64,000 nt of DNA, from the NCBI RefSeq assembly GCF_025148125.1, contig NZ_CP102267.1:2056501-2120500 (forward strand), in the 5' to 3' direction. The notes below the pieces were generated by a model. The model had not been told where the DNA came from. It did no database searches and saw only the letters and a program-made list of their open reading frames with translations. The translations under genes were made by a program, and so were the position numbers. Below are positions 42,777 through 52,469 of this stretch, piece after piece. How positions within the stretch are numbered: the stretch's first letter is position 1; every line of letters starts with the position of its first letter. Source of the stretch: Blautia wexlerae DSM 19850. Its GTDB lineage: Bacteria; Bacillota; Clostridia; Lachnospirales; Lachnospiraceae.

Positions 42777-43784
42777 TTAGTTTGAAAAATTATGGACTGT
42801 TCCTTTTGGAAAAGTAAGTGTTAGTTTTGTATATTCCTTTTCTTCTGACGCAATATTTAGTTTTAATCCTAAGCGGTTACATAGCTTTTTTGATAGATAG
42901 AGTCCCATACCCGTTGCATTTGTTTTGGTTCTGTTTGAACCGGTAAAGCCTTTTTCAAATACTCTGGATAGGTCAGATTCCTTTATTCCACAGCCGTTAT
43001 CTTCAATCACAAGCAGTATATTTGTACCGTTATCCTGACTGTAGATGGTTAGTCTGTTTTCTTGCTTGTCAAAATACTTAATTGAATTTTGCACGATTTG
43101 AGACAGAATGAACATCAGCCATTTTTCATCCGTATAAATAATATGGTCTATATCATGGATACTGATGATCGCCTTATTTTCCATAAGGGAACGACGGAAT
43201 TTCAAAATTACATAATGTATTACGTCTTCTAAATGCAGCTGTTTGATAAAAAAATCTTTTTCTGTATTTCCGCTTCGCGCATAATAGAGCATTTGTTCCA
43301 CTAATTGAAAGATCTTGTCAGTTTCCTTTTTGAGTGTATAATTTTTCGTGTTGTCAAAGGTCAGTGATAAAGCTCCTATAGGAATCTTGATTTCATGGGC
43401 GAAACATTCTACATATTCTTGATATTCTTGTTTTTCTTCTGTAATTTTACTGATTTCATCATTCATGGATTTACATGCTTTTTTCAGTGCATAATAATAA
43501 GCTTTATTTTGAAATCCTTTTGGTTTGGGTAAAACATCTGCAATATAATATGTTTCTTCTAGTCCGTCAGTTAAGTTTATAATATGTTGTGAAGCCTTGC
43601 GGTTCTTTCGGTACAAGTACCATTGAAAGAGTCCTTGCATGCTGATGAAAAGAATTGCAAGCATCACAACAAATCTAATATCTACATCATAGAAGAGTAA
43701 AAGAAGCACGACAAAAGCAAGAAAGAAAAGCTGAAACAATATCTCTGTTATTTTTTCTTCGAATATAAATGTAAAAAAGTTCAC
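42777..43784 (-). CDS. intramembrane-sensing histidine kinase (BceS-like)
   Basis: A 335-residue kinase: two membrane helices with only a short loop (LFFLAFVVLLLLF, FVVMLAILFISMQGLFQWYL), then a His box (ECFAHEIKIPIGALSLTF) and HATPase with QNSIKYF, IEDNGCGI and GMGLYLSKKL. The lack of an extracellular domain fits kinases that sense through a Bce-type ABC transporter. GTG at 43784 with AAAGGG upstream is preferred; a TTG at 43793 is too close to it. Confidence 0.87.
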   Translation of the reverse strand: MNFFTFIFEEKITEILFQLFFLAFVVLLLLFYDVDIRFVVMLAILFISMQGLFQWYLYRKNRKASQHIINLTDGLEETYYIADVLPKPKGFQNKAYYYALKKACKSMNDEISKITEEKQEYQEYVECFAHEIKIPIGALSLTFDNTKNYTLKKETDKIFQLVEQMLYYARSGNTEKDFFIKQLHLEDVIHYVILKFRRSLMENKAIISIHDIDHIIYTDEKWLMFILSQIVQNSIKYFDKQENRLTIYSQDNGTNILLVIEDNGCGIKESDLSRVFEKGFTGSNRTKTNATGMGLYLSKKLCNRLGLKLNIASEEKEYTKLTLTFPKGTVHNFSN

Positions 43785-44440
43785 AGTTTCCAACCCTTTC
43801 CCCGGATATTTTCCAATAGGTGAACAATACCGATTTCTTTCATTTTCTTTTTTAGACGTGTCATATTAACCAATAATATATTTTCATCCAAATAATATTT
43901 ATCGTTCCACAGTTTGTCCAATAATTCCTCTTTACTAATGATTTTATCTTCGTTCATAAAGAAGTAGTATAAAATACGAAATTCATTTCTTGTCAGTTCT
44001 ATACTTTTCTCTTGATATTTTAAGATGGATAAATGTAAATCAAGGGTACAATCCTTTTTTACAAGCTCACGAAAATTATTTGGATTTGATAATTGTAATG
44101 CTCGCTTGATCTTCTCCAGAAGAATTAGTGTATCATACGGCTTTGTGATAAAATCAATTCCACCTGCCTGGATACTTTTTAATTCGTCAGCATTTGTATC
44201 TCTGCTTGTTACAAAAATAATTGGTATGGGCATAATCTGCTTGATCTTTTTGCATACTTCATATCCATTTTCATAGGGTAGGTTAATATCAAGCAGAACC
44301 AATTGGGCAGAATACTGCTTTAATTCCTCAGTCAGATTTTCAAAGTCAGTTAATAAGACTGTTTCATATCCTTGTGTGTGCAATAATTTAGAAAGCTCCA
44401 GACGAGTGATTTCATCATCTTCAATAATTGCGATTCGCAT
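43781..44440 (-). CDS. OmpR-family response regulator (BceR-like)
   Basis: A 219-residue regulator. Receiver domain: IIEDDEITRLEL, phospho-acceptor Asp in VLLDINLPYENGYE, Lys in DFITKPYD. A winged-helix DNA-binding domain follows (LTRNEFRILYYFFMNEDKII, LVNMTRLKKKMKEIG). ATG at 44440 has GGGGG upstream. It overlaps the kinase gene, so the two are coupled, and presumably activates the ABC genes that precede it. Confidence 0.9.
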   Translation of the reverse strand: MRIAIIEDDEITRLELSKLLHTQGYETVLLTDFENLTEELKQYSAQLVLLDINLPYENGYEVCKKIKQIMPIPIIFVTSRDTNADELKSIQAGGIDFITKPYDTLILLEKIKRALQLSNPNNFRELVKKDCTLDLHLSILKYQEKSIELTRNEFRILYYFFMNEDKIISKEELLDKLWNDKYYLDENILLVNMTRLKKKMKEIGIVHLLENIRGKGWKL

Positions 44441-44498
44441 TTTAACACCCCCTAGACTTATTATTATAATGAAAATACGTTGGGAGAGCCAGAAAAAT

Positions 44499-46475
44499 CT
44501 AACTCTCCTCACTAATATTTCTCTTGAAGCCTATATAAGTTGCAATCCAGTAAATTCCATAGATCAGGAAGAAAACTGCTAAATTAGCTACGAAATAGAA
44601 CAAATACATGAAATTGCTTTCTAAAAGAGCTTGAAAGATATTATTCATTGAAGCTAACATAACGAAGCTGGAAATAACAGAGAAAACTACCGGGATGCCA
44701 AATAATACGAATAATTGTTTTCTGATTGTTTTAAATAATGACGTATCATTTACACCTAATTTCTGCAACGTTTGATAACGATATTTATATTTTGTAGCAT
44801 CACTCAATGATTGAATGGCAAGAATTGTACCAACCGCGGATACCAGAATAAAAGCAATATATAAGCAGATACTAGCCATCATTGCAGTCATAGCGTTTTG
44901 CTCTTCTATTACAGTACCTCTTACTTTCACTCTATAATATTCAACATTTTCTTCACCATCTTCCGTTATATTTCCCAGTAAATGTGCTAATTTTTTTTCT
45001 ATTTTTTTCTCTAACTGTGGTGTCGTTTCTTCTTTCGTGTCAATGATTAAATGCTGTTCAGATATCTCTAAATTTTGAACATATTCATCGGGAACGATTA
45101 CAACGAATCTTCCCATTGTAGTCATTGTAGACCAGAAAGATTGTGTTTCGAATCCTTTTAAATGTAAGTCTTTTCCAGCAAATTGAATGGTTTGTATCGC
45201 CTCATTACCTTCAATCTTATGAACCAATTGATTGCGCGTTACAATACAATATTCATCATCCTTTAATTCCATGGTATCCATATTGCGTAATTTCAGCAAT
45301 TTATTGTAATCACTCAATTTCATTACCGGATCATGTTCATAGAATTCTGGATTATAATAATCCTGTATCTGATGCTGAGGTTCTTTATAGATAGGATATT
45401 CAATGGTTTCCTTGATTGTATAATCTTCATCAACAACTTGGATATATTCATTGAAATCTTCAAAAGGTTGTTCAAAATCAACTACGTCTACATCATAAGG
45501 AGCATTTTCTTCAATGCTTGATCGATAGACGCCTTTATTGATACTGGAAAAATTCAAACACAGTAAAGAAAGTAATATTAACATCGAAAGCGTTCCAAAT
45601 GTAAAACTCATTGTTCTTGCCTTAGATGCAAAGGTTCTTATGACAAAGAGATTATCTTTTTTATATTTTACTTTTTTACTTTTTAGTAAAATGGCTAACA
45701 TGATGTCTGCAAAAGTTGCTGAAATCCCATAGATACTGATGATAAGCATAGCAACAGCAGTTATTAAATAGGTAAGCGTTTCCTGTTGACCGAATGTATC
45801 TACATTACAACGTGAGTGCCAAAGAAGAAGAGAAGCAATACCTAGAATAACACTTAAAACAAAGATAATATTTCGTTTTTTATTGCTACGGAACATTTTC
45901 TTTTCATTCTGCTTATCAAAATAAAGAAAATCGTGTACTGTCATTTTGTTTATTTTTCTTAAAAGATTAAGTAAAACCAAAAGATAAATCACTAAGAAGT
46001 AAATTGCCAGTAGCCCTATAGAAACAGGATCCAAAGAGATAAAAAGCACTTTTGGAATGTCTAACAGTTTCACAATTATCAAGGATACAAACTGACTAAA
46101 CAAAAAGCCGATAGGGATAGATAGGGCAAGCGCCACAAAACCTATTAGTATGTTTTCTATTACAAGCAACCGGGCTACTTTCTTCTTCTTGATTCCAAGG
46201 AGCATATATGTTCCAAACTCCTTGCTGCGCTTTTCAAACATGAATTTTGTCGTATAGTTGATTAAAAAGCATACAACAAATATAATGATAATGTTCACAA
46301 ACGTCAAAACGTTTTTAAAAGTGCCCATACTGGACGATAGCTTTACAACTTCGTCAGAACCTGCCACCAAATTATATGCAAGTATCAGTGAGAATGAAAT
46401 AGTGATGGTTATCAGATAAATAAAATAATCTTTCACATTTCTTTTTGTATTTCTAACCGCTAATTTACCTAACAT
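44499..46475 (-). CDS. BceB-like ABC permease (FtsX family)
   Basis: A 658-residue permease with about ten hydrophobic helices: one near the N-terminus, groups near residues 50-160 and 210-260, one near 290-310, and three at the C-terminus. A large extracellular domain of about 210 residues sits in the middle, the layout of BceB/VraG. These move or shield lipid II-binding peptide antibiotics and signal to the kinase. Start at ATG 46475 (MLGKLAVRNTKRN); GTG at 46487 overlaps GGAGG. It overlaps the ATPase gene by 11 nt. Confidence 0.87.
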   Translation of the reverse strand: MLGKLAVRNTKRNVKDYFIYLITITISFSLILAYNLVAGSDEVVKLSSSMGTFKNVLTFVNIIIIFVVCFLINYTTKFMFEKRSKEFGTYMLLGIKKKKVARLLVIENILIGFVALALSIPIGFLFSQFVSLIIVKLLDIPKVLFISLDPVSIGLLAIYFLVIYLLVLLNLLRKINKMTVHDFLYFDKQNEKKMFRSNKKRNIIFVLSVILGIASLLLWHSRCNVDTFGQQETLTYLITAVAMLIISIYGISATFADIMLAILLKSKKVKYKKDNLFVIRTFASKARTMSFTFGTLSMLILLSLLCLNFSSINKGVYRSSIEENAPYDVDVVDFEQPFEDFNEYIQVVDEDYTIKETIEYPIYKEPQHQIQDYYNPEFYEHDPVMKLSDYNKLLKLRNMDTMELKDDEYCIVTRNQLVHKIEGNEAIQTIQFAGKDLHLKGFETQSFWSTMTTMGRFVVIVPDEYVQNLEISEQHLIIDTKEETTPQLEKKIEKKLAHLLGNITEDGEENVEYYRVKVRGTVIEEQNAMTAMMASICLYIAFILVSAVGTILAIQSLSDATKYKYRYQTLQKLGVNDTSLFKTIRKQLFVLFGIPVVFSVISSFVMLASMNNIFQALLESNFMYLFYFVANLAVFFLIYGIYWIATYIGFKRNISEES

Positions 46476-47235
46476 TTCCCACTTCACCTCCGAGCAAGGT
46501 TAATATATCCAGTATTTCATTGAAGAAATCTTTTCTGCTTTTTTCTCCTCTGAAAATCTCATTGAATATTTTGCCATCTTTCAAAAACAAAATACGATTA
46601 CAAAAAGACGCACTAAACGGGTCATGGGTAACCATTAAAATCGTTGCCTGCATTTTCTTATTGATGTCAGACATAGTTTCCAATAACAATCTGGAAGATT
46701 TTGAATCCAGAGCTCCCGTTGGTTCATCGGCTAAAATTAGTTTTGGTTTATTGATCAAAGCCCTTGCACAAGCACAACGCTGTTTTTGCCCACCGGAAAC
46801 TTCATACGGGAATTTTGATAAAATCTCTCGAATCCCCAATTTGTCCGCAATGGCATGAACTCTTTTCCTAATACCAGCAGGATCCTGTTTGTTAATAATC
46901 AATGACAAAGATATGTTTTCTTCAATCGTCAAGGTATCTAAAAGGTTGAAATCCTGAAAAATAAATCCCAGATTTTCACGCCTGAAATCAGCAAAATCCT
47001 TATTCTTGATTTTTGTAATATCCTGATTATTAACTGTAATGTGCCCGCTGGTTACGGTATCAATTGTTGAGATACAGTTTAGAAGAGTTGTTTTTCCAGA
47101 TCCGCTTGCGCCCATGATCGCTACAAATTCACCTTTATCTACATACATAGAAATGCCGTCTACCGCTTTTGTGATGTTTCCGGTATTACTCCCATAGTAT
47201 TTTTTTACCTGTTCTAAATTTAAAATGTGTTCCAT
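46465..47235 (-). CDS. BceA-like ABC ATPase
   Basis: A 256-residue ATPase of the MacB/BceA type: Walker A GASGSGKTTLLN, Q-loop FIFQDFNLLDTLT, signature VSGGQKQRCACARALI, Walker B LILADEPTGALDSK, H-loop MVTHDPFSA. ATG at 47235 follows AAAGGAG; the longer frame to 47283 lacks one. It leads a four-gene operon: ATPase, permease, response regulator, kinase. Confidence 0.93.
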   Translation of the reverse strand: MEHILNLEQVKKYYGSNTGNITKAVDGISMYVDKGEFVAIMGASGSGKTTLLNCISTIDTVTSGHITVNNQDITKIKNKDFADFRRENLGFIFQDFNLLDTLTIEENISLSLIINKQDPAGIRKRVHAIADKLGIREILSKFPYEVSGGQKQRCACARALINKPKLILADEPTGALDSKSSRLLLETMSDINKKMQATILMVTHDPFSASFCNRILFLKDGKIFNEIFRGEKSRKDFFNEILDILTLLGGEVGNVR

Positions 47236-47485
47236 TGAAATCGCTCCTTTCTGCCTGTCACATGTATTAGTTTTGGAATACACTTAAATTATAACAAGAG
47301 AAGGATTCAATTACACTTACAGTTTTGAAAGTAAACGGATAACAAAAGAGCCGCAATCATGCTGGTCACAATTCTGTGACTATATTATAAAAGTATATGT
47401 GAATACATTGCGACAAAGCAAATTGAAAGTCTATTCAAAGTAGATTGTATGGTTGACTTTTGTAATAACTTTTAGTAGAATATTT

Positions 47486-47570
47486 TTTAGCAGGGGGACT
47501 ACCTTGTAGTTGAGAAGGTTAAAACCTGACCCTTTGAACCTGTTGGCTAATACCAACGCAGGGAGCTAAA
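47486..47570 (+). ncRNA. TPP riboswitch, first copy
   Basis: P1 is TTTAGC/GCTAAA. Inside are the conserved thi-box parts: CAGGGGG, CTTGTAGTTGAGAAG, ACCCTTTGAACCTGTT (the pyrophosphate and HMP sensors), and the end AATACCAACGCAGGGA. It is followed by a terminator hairpin (47592-47622). Confidence 0.92.
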
Positions 47571-47591
47571 GAATACAGATTCGTATTTTTT

Positions 47592-47622
47592 GGACATTCT
47601 CTGTTTTGGGAATGTCCTTTTT
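47592..47622 (+). terminator. terminator of the first TPP riboswitch
   Basis: GGACATTC pairs with GAATGTCC, followed by TTTTT. It lies between the two aptamers, so a TPP-bound first aptamer should stop transcription here. Confidence 0.75.
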
Positions 47623-47645
47623 AATTGAATAAGATATGATATGTG

Positions 47646-47726
47646 TTTGCGAGGGAACTGAACAAGTTGAAAAAGGTAAGACCTGACCTCTGGACCTGTC
47701 GGCTAATACCGGCGTAGGGAAGCAAT
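47646..47726 (+). ncRNA. TPP riboswitch, second copy
   Basis: P1 TTGC/GCAA encloses GAGGGAACTGAACAAGTTGA, GACCTGACCTCTGGACCTGT and the end AATACCGGCGTAGGGAAGC. The loops differ from the first copy but the ligand core is kept. Another terminator follows. Confidence 0.92.
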
Positions 47727-47751
47727 TTCTTACGCTCGTATTGCGTCTGAA

Positions 47752-47790
47752 AGAGCTTCTAATTGTTTTAGAGGCTCTATTTTTTATTTT
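47752..47790 (+). terminator. terminator of the second TPP riboswitch
   Basis: AGAGCTTCTAA pairs with TTAGAGGCTCT (11 bp with one G-U), followed by ATTTTTTATTTT. The tenA ribosome site begins at 47790, immediately after. Confidence 0.75.
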
Positions 47791-47803
47791 AGGAGGAACA
47801 AAC

Positions 47804-48478
47804 ATGGCATTTATGAAAGACATCTTAACCCACAACATCCCCATTTGGGAAGAATGTGCAGCTACCCCATTTGTGCAGGAAGTGCAAACCGGAAAGCTAC
47901 CTCTTGAAAAATTCAAGAGATATATGATTCAGGATAGTATCTATCTGAAAAACTATGCCCGCATATACGGAAAGGCAATTTTTCATGCTGCTACATTAAG
48001 AGAAATTCAGCTTTACTACTCCATGCTGAACTTTGTAAATGATACGGAATCGGAAGTGCGGCTGGATTATCTAAAGCAATTTTGCATAACAGATGATGAT
48101 ATTGAACTGATCGCCCCTTTGCCTGAAAATCAAAATTACATTGATTTCATGTTTGAGATTGCGTCACATGGAAAGAATGAAGAAATTTTAATGGCGGTTC
48201 TTCCCTGTATGTTGAGTTACAGCTATATATTCCGCAAACTGGCGTCTGTCCCCATAAGCAGAGAATCAAGATATTGGGACTTTATCAAAGATTATGCCGA
48301 TGAACAATATGCAGAAAGTTGCAAAGAATGGTCTGCTTTTGCAGAGCATAAATGTGCTGGGTTATCAGAAGCAAATAAAAAGTATCTGGCTGATATTTTT
48401 GAAAAAGCAAGTTTGTTAGAGCTTGCTTTTTGGAAGATGGCCTATCGGAACGAGAGAATGGAGGAAAATGCAAAATGA
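47804..48478 (+). CDS. tenA: aminopyrimidine aminohydrolase / thiaminase II
   Basis: A 224-residue TenA-type protein (begins MAFMKDILTHNIPIWEECA). LPCMLSYSYIFRKLA carries the active-site Cys, with acidic and tyrosine residues around it (FYELMLN-type helix; YSMLNFVNDTE). It releases HMP from thiamin breakdown products for salvage. AGGAGG precedes the ATG. The stop overlaps thiD as ATGA. Expression is governed by the two TPP riboswitches. Confidence 0.9.
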   Translation: MAFMKDILTHNIPIWEECAATPFVQEVQTGKLPLEKFKRYMIQDSIYLKNYARIYGKAIFHAATLREIQLYYSMLNFVNDTESEVRLDYLKQFCITDDDIELIAPLPENQNYIDFMFEIASHGKNEEILMAVLPCMLSYSYIFRKLASVPISRESRYWDFIKDYADEQYAESCKEWSAFAEHKCAGLSEANKKYLADIFEKASLLELAFWKMAYRNERMEENAK

Positions 48479-49278
48479 AAAAAGTATTGTCCATTGCCGG
48501 ATCAGATTGCAGCGGAGGTGCAGGTATTCAGGCTGATTTGAAAACTTTTTCTGCTCACGGCGTATTTGGAATGAGTGTTATTGTTTCTGTTGTTGCAGAG
48601 AACACCAGCCGCGTTATCGACATCCAAGATATTACCCCGGATATGATTGAAAAACAGATTGACGCCGTATTTGAAGATATTGAAGTGGACGCAGTAAAAA
48701 TCGGTATGCTTTCTACACCAGAATGTATGAAAGCGGTGGCAAAGAAACTATTACAATATAAGCCCCAAAATGTTGTAATCGACCCGGTTATGTATGCCAA
48801 AAATGGCTGCCCATTGATGAATCCTACGGCGGTTTCCACCTTGATAGACACAATAATTCCACTTGCCGATGTACTTACTCCGAATATTCCAGAGGCAGGG
48901 AAAATAGCGGATATGCAGATTTCCACAGTTTCAGATATGGAGGCTGCCGCAAGAAAAATATATGCCATGGGTTGTAAGGCGATTGTTGTCAAGGGTGGAC
49001 ATCATATAGGAAATGCTGTTGATGTCCTATTTGATGGAGAAAATTTCTACCATTTTGAAACATCCCGCATTGATACGAAAAATACTCATGGGACAGGCTG
49101 TACCTTTTCTTCTGCAATCGCTTCCCAGCTTGCAAAGGGAAAAAGTGTTCCGCTTGCAGTCGAATCGGCAAAGGCTTATGTCACAATGGCAATCGAACAC
49201 TCTCTTGCGATTGGGAAAGGCTGTGGCCCGACGCACCATTTCTACGAATTGTATCAGCATGGTTTATCTAAAGAATAG
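48475..49278 (+). CDS. thiD: HMP/HMP-P kinase
   Basis: A 267-residue PfkB-type kinase: [20 protein letters not shown] at the start binds the pyrimidine substrate, and the C-terminal [18 protein letters not shown] holds the ATP/anion hole with catalytic Asp nearby ([10 protein letters not shown]). It turns salvaged HMP into HMP-PP. ATG at 48475 overlaps tenA as ATGA. Confidence 0.93.
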   Translation: MKKVLSIAGSDCSGGAGIQADLKTFSAHGVFGMSVIVSVVAENTSRVIDIQDITPDMIEKQIDAVFEDIEVDAVKIGMLSTPECMKAVAKKLLQYKPQNVVIDPVMYAKNGCPLMNPTAVSTLIDTIIPLADVLTPNIPEAGKIADMQISTVSDMEAAARKIYAMGCKAIVVKGGHHIGNAVDVLFDGENFYHFETSRIDTKNTHGTGCTFSSAIASQLAKGKSVPLAVESAKAYVTMAIEHSLAIGKGCGPTHHFYELYQHGLSKE

Positions 49279-49289
49279 GCAGGTGCAAA

Positions 49290-49931
49290 ATGAACTTTGA
49301 TTATACACTTTATCTTGTTACTGATCGTCAACTAATGAGCTGCGATAGCCTGACAGAAGCGGTGGAACAGGCAATTTTAGGAGGCTGCACAATGATACAA
49401 CTCCGAGAAAAAGAATTGTCCTCATTAGAATTTTACAATCAGGCTGTTGCCGTGAAACTGGTTACGGATAAATACCATATTCCCCTTATCATAAACGACC
49501 GGATAGATATTGCAATGGCTGTGCAGGCTACGGGGGTACATATTGGACAGCATGATTTACCTTCGGCTGCCGTCCGCAAAGTAATTGGGGAAAATATGCT
49601 GTTGGGAGTATCCGCATCTTCCATTGCAGAAGCAATACAGGCACAACAGGATGGTGCAGATTATTTGGGAGTTGGCGCAATGTTCCCTACTGGAACTAAA
49701 ACCGACGCTGATTCTGTATCAATGGAAGAATTACAGATAATCCGCGCAGCCGTTTCTTTGCCGATAGTTGTTATTGGCGGTATCAATAAGGGAAATGCAG
49801 GGCGTTTCAAGCCCATGGGAATTGACGGGCTGGCTGTTGTATCTGCCATCATAGCGCAGTCTGATATAAAAGCTGCTGCTGCGGAACTGAAAGATTTATT
49901 TTGCGGAAAGGAAAAGAAAAATGGATTTTAA
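49290..49931 (+). CDS. thiE: thiamin phosphate synthase
   Basis: A 213-residue TIM-barrel enzyme joining HMP-PP and thiazole phosphate to thiamin phosphate. Seen: [49 protein letters not shown], and [10 protein letters not shown], all canonical ThiE motifs. It overlaps the HAD gene by 11 nt. Confidence 0.93.
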   Translation: MNFDYTLYLVTDRQLMSCDSLTEAVEQAILGGCTMIQLREKELSSLEFYNQAVAVKLVTDKYHIPLIINDRIDIAMAVQATGVHIGQHDLPSAAVRKVIGENMLLGVSASSIAEAIQAQQDGADYLGVGAMFPTGTKTDADSVSMEELQIIRAAVSLPIVVIGGINKGNAGRFKPMGIDGLAVVSAIIAQSDIKAAAAELKDLFCGKEKKNGF

Positions 49932-50577
49932 TGCGGCAATCTTTGATTTAGATGGAACAATTCTGGATTCAATGGATGTATGGGAGCATATAGATATTCA
50001 GTTTTTGAAAAAGAGAAATCTTCCCGTCCCGGAAAATTATGTAACTGAAATATGTGCAAGGAGTTTTGAGGAAGCCGCACAATATACCATTGATCTTTTT
50101 GGATTGCAGGAAACGGTAGAGGGAATTATTGAGGAATGGAATAATATGGCGGTCGAGGAATACAGCAACCATGTCGGTCTGCTGCCCCATGCCCTTGATT
50201 ATCTTCTGCGCTTAAAAGAACATGGAATAAAACTTGCAGTTGCTACGGGGTTGCCGGAAAAGCTCTATATGCCATGCTTAAAGAACAATTCGATTTTAGA
50301 ATTATTTGACGCCCTATGTTCAACAGATGAGGTGCAGCGGGGAAAAGAATATTCGGATGTCTTTGAATTGGCTGCAAAAAAATTAGGGGTCTCACCTGAA
50401 CACTGCATTGTGTTTGATGATGTACTTCCGGCAATCAAAAGTGCAAAGGAAGCTCATATGTTAGCAGGTGGAATTTATGATAAGTATTCCGCAGATCAGC
50501 GTTCAGAGATAGAACAGATTGCTGATATTTACTTATTTGATTTTCGGCAAGCACCTATCCCGCAAAAAAAGGTGTGA
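49921..50577 (+). CDS. HAD-family phosphatase in the thiamin operon
   Basis: A 218-residue HAD hydrolase: motif [12 protein letters not shown], motif II-like VATGLPEK, motif [22 protein letters not shown]. The cap is of the beta-phosphoglucomutase type. Being in the thi operon it may dephosphorylate a thiamin intermediate or thiamin phosphate; this is inferred from context. Confidence 0.88.
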   Translation: MDFNAAIFDLDGTILDSMDVWEHIDIQFLKKRNLPVPENYVTEICARSFEEAAQYTIDLFGLQETVEGIIEEWNNMAVEEYSNHVGLLPHALDYLLRLKEHGIKLAVATGLPEKLYMPCLKNNSILELFDALCSTDEVQRGKEYSDVFELAAKKLGVSPEHCIVFDDVLPAIKSAKEAHMLAGGIYDKYSADQRSEIEQIADIYLFDFRQAPIPQKKV

Positions 50578-50579
50578 AA

Positions 50580-51065
50580 ATGGAAAAATGGGATTTATAT
50601 AATGCAAAACGTGAAAAGGCAGGAATAGTAGTGTGTCGTGGAGAAACCATACCCAAAGGGCTGTATCATTTATCTGTGAGTGCATGGATTGTCAATCAGC
50701 AGGGGCAGTATCTTTTATCACAGCGACATCCGAAAAAGCAATATCCTCTTTGCTGGGAATGTACGGGTGGTTCTGTACTTTTCGGGGAAAACAGTTTACA
50801 GGGAGCCGTCCGGGAGGTAAAAGAAGAGTTAGGAATATCGCTTACTCCCGGAAATGAAAAATTGATTTATCAGATCAGACGAGAAAATGTACAGGATTTT
50901 TACGATGTTTGGCTATTTCATAAGGATATTAAGATTGAAGAAATGCACTTACAGGAAACAGAAGTTGTAGATGTTCAATGGGTAAGTCCAGATAAGTTAT
51001 TTGAAATGTTTTGTCTGAAACAACTGCACCCTTTACTTACCTATGTGGAGGAACTAATAGGCTGA
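50580..51065 (+). CDS. Nudix hydrolase in the thiamin operon
   Basis: A 161-residue enzyme with the Nudix box GSVLFGENSLQGAVREVKEE plus LGI, and an N-terminal segment like IPP isomerase/Nudix type (YNAKREKAGIVVCRGETIP). It may hydrolyse a damaged thiamin diphosphate or another pyrophosphate, as some thiamin-linked Nudix enzymes do. ATG at 50580 has AAGGTG upstream; GTG at 50574 is too close. Confidence 0.87.
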   Translation: MEKWDLYNAKREKAGIVVCRGETIPKGLYHLSVSAWIVNQQGQYLLSQRHPKKQYPLCWECTGGSVLFGENSLQGAVREVKEELGISLTPGNEKLIYQIRRENVQDFYDVWLFHKDIKIEEMHLQETEVVDVQWVSPDKLFEMFCLKQLHPLLTYVEELIG

Positions 51066-51071
51066 GTAAAA

Positions 51072-51118
51072 CCGGGCGTAGGAGCTTTGGAAGCCTCTGC
51101 GTCCGGCTTTTCTTTTTT
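51072..51118. terminator. bidirectional terminator after the thi operon
   Basis: CCGGGCGTAGGAGCTT pairs with AAGCCTCTGCGTCCGG (one mismatch) and is followed by a T-rich tail. It separates the thi operon from the converging GNAT gene. Confidence 0.8.
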
Positions 51119-51623
51119 ATAAAATTTTTGCCATATAAAATTCATTAACAAAGGAGCCGTTGACGAACATTGATTTCTTTCTTGTTCCCTCAATCTTAAA
51201 GCCACTTTTTTCATACAAGTGTCTTGCTGTTTCATTGTGACATTCAACAGTAAGTTCCAGTCTCTTAATCCCATTTTCCGTTGCCCAACAATTCAGCTTT
51301 TCAAAAAAAGATGTGCCGATTCCTTTACCTCTATAATCTTTCAAAATGCCTACTACAATATATGCTGTATGACGAATCCGATTAAACTTTCCTCGTTCTG
51401 CCCGAATATATCCAACAATTTTTTGATTGTCTATTGCCACTTGTAAAAAATCATTTCCCAAAATCACATTATTTTCAATATCATTTTTTAATTCTTGAAC
51501 ATTTGTAATCTGCATTCTCTCATTTGGTTCATACATCATATAATCCGTTTCAGCGTCCAAATTGTTCAATAACTCCCAAAAATCATCAATTTGATTTAAT
51601 TCCAGAGTTCTATAATAAAGCAT
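51117..51623 (-). CDS. GNAT-family acetyltransferase
   Basis: A 168-residue protein. The acetyl-CoA loop is LKDYRGKGIGTSFFEKL, and the C-terminal ETARHLYEKSGFKIEGTRKK is typical of RimI-like or spermidine-type GNATs. Substrate unknown. Start at 51623 has GAGGTG upstream; the longer frame to 51641 lacks one. Confidence 0.88.
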   Translation of the reverse strand: MLYYRTLELNQIDDFWELLNNLDAETDYMMYEPNERMQITNVQELKNDIENNVILGNDFLQVAIDNQKIVGYIRAERGKFNRIRHTAYIVVGILKDYRGKGIGTSFFEKLNCWATENGIKRLELTVECHNETARHLYEKSGFKIEGTRKKSMFVNGSFVNEFYMAKIL

Positions 51624-51797
51624 AAGTACACCTCGATTCAAATTTACTCAATTATAGCATTACACGAAATTAGTGTATATGCAAAAATTATTTAGCCAGG
51701 ACAAAGACTTGAAAAGTTGTCTTTATCCTAGCGTTTTTTATGATCATTTTCCCGATACTTTACATACACTTTCTGAAAAATTAAAATTGCAAGTTTT

Positions 51798-52316
51798 TTA
51801 CAGATAGTCGTAGGAAACCAATTCTTTCATAGAAATACGGGTAGTAACGTGACGTTCTGAGTCTGCCGGGGATTCTTTTCCATACCCGATGACTAATATA
51901 TTGACTGGTTCCAAATTATCTGGCAGTTGAAATTCTTTTTTGATTACATCTGGTTTAAAAAAGCATACCCATACGGTTCCCAACCCTAACTCTGTTGCCT
52001 GAAGCATCATATGGTCTGTTAAAATGGATGCATCAATATCTCCAGTTTGTTTCCGGTCAAAAGGACGTACCCACGCTTTGTTGTGATCTGCACAGACAAT
52101 GATTGCTAACGGAGCATTATAGATATTTGCTGCCATGCTTATTTTTGCGAGTGCTTCATCGCTTTGGGCTACAATTAGATGAATCGGTTGAAGGTTGGCT
52201 GCTGTCGGAGCAACATGGGCAGCCTCCAGAATTTTATTTAATTTTTCCGGCTCTACTTTCTGATCCGTATAGCTACGGACAGAGAATCGTTTCTTTGCAG
52301 TTTCAAGTAATTCCAT
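51798..52316 (-). CDS. nitroreductase-family flavoenzyme
   Basis: A 172-residue protein with FMN-binding RFSVRSYTDQKVEPEKL, AAHVAPTAANLQPIHLIV and LGTVWVCFFKPDVI motifs of the nitroreductase family. It probably acts as a dimer with FMN, reducing quinones or nitro compounds with NAD(P)H. It is divergent from hxlR-like gene at 52470, a typical pairing. Confidence 0.9.
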   Translation of the reverse strand: MELLETAKKRFSVRSYTDQKVEPEKLNKILEAAHVAPTAANLQPIHLIVAQSDEALAKISMAANIYNAPLAIIVCADHNKAWVRPFDRKQTGDIDASILTDHMMLQATELGLGTVWVCFFKPDVIKKEFQLPDNLEPVNILVIGYGKESPADSERHVTTRISMKELVSYDYL

Positions 52317-52367
52317 AATTTTAAATTCCTCTTTCTTTATATATTTGGGAGATTATCAAATCAACCA

Positions 52368-52444
52368 TTGACTATATTGTAACACCACCAGTATAATCTA
52401 CAAGAATGTACTTTCCGGGAAGATAGTTCCCAAAAGGAAAGTGC
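52368..52444 (+). promoter_or_regulatory. promoter and inverted-repeat operator of the HxlR gene
   Basis: TTGACT (52368-52373), 18 bp, TATAAT (52392-52397). Just downstream GTACTTTCC (52408-52416) and GGAAAGTGC (52436-52444) are inverted repeats near the start of transcription, a likely operator. Confidence 0.6.
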
Positions 52445-52469
52445 CTGGATCTGAAAGGAGAGAACTATT

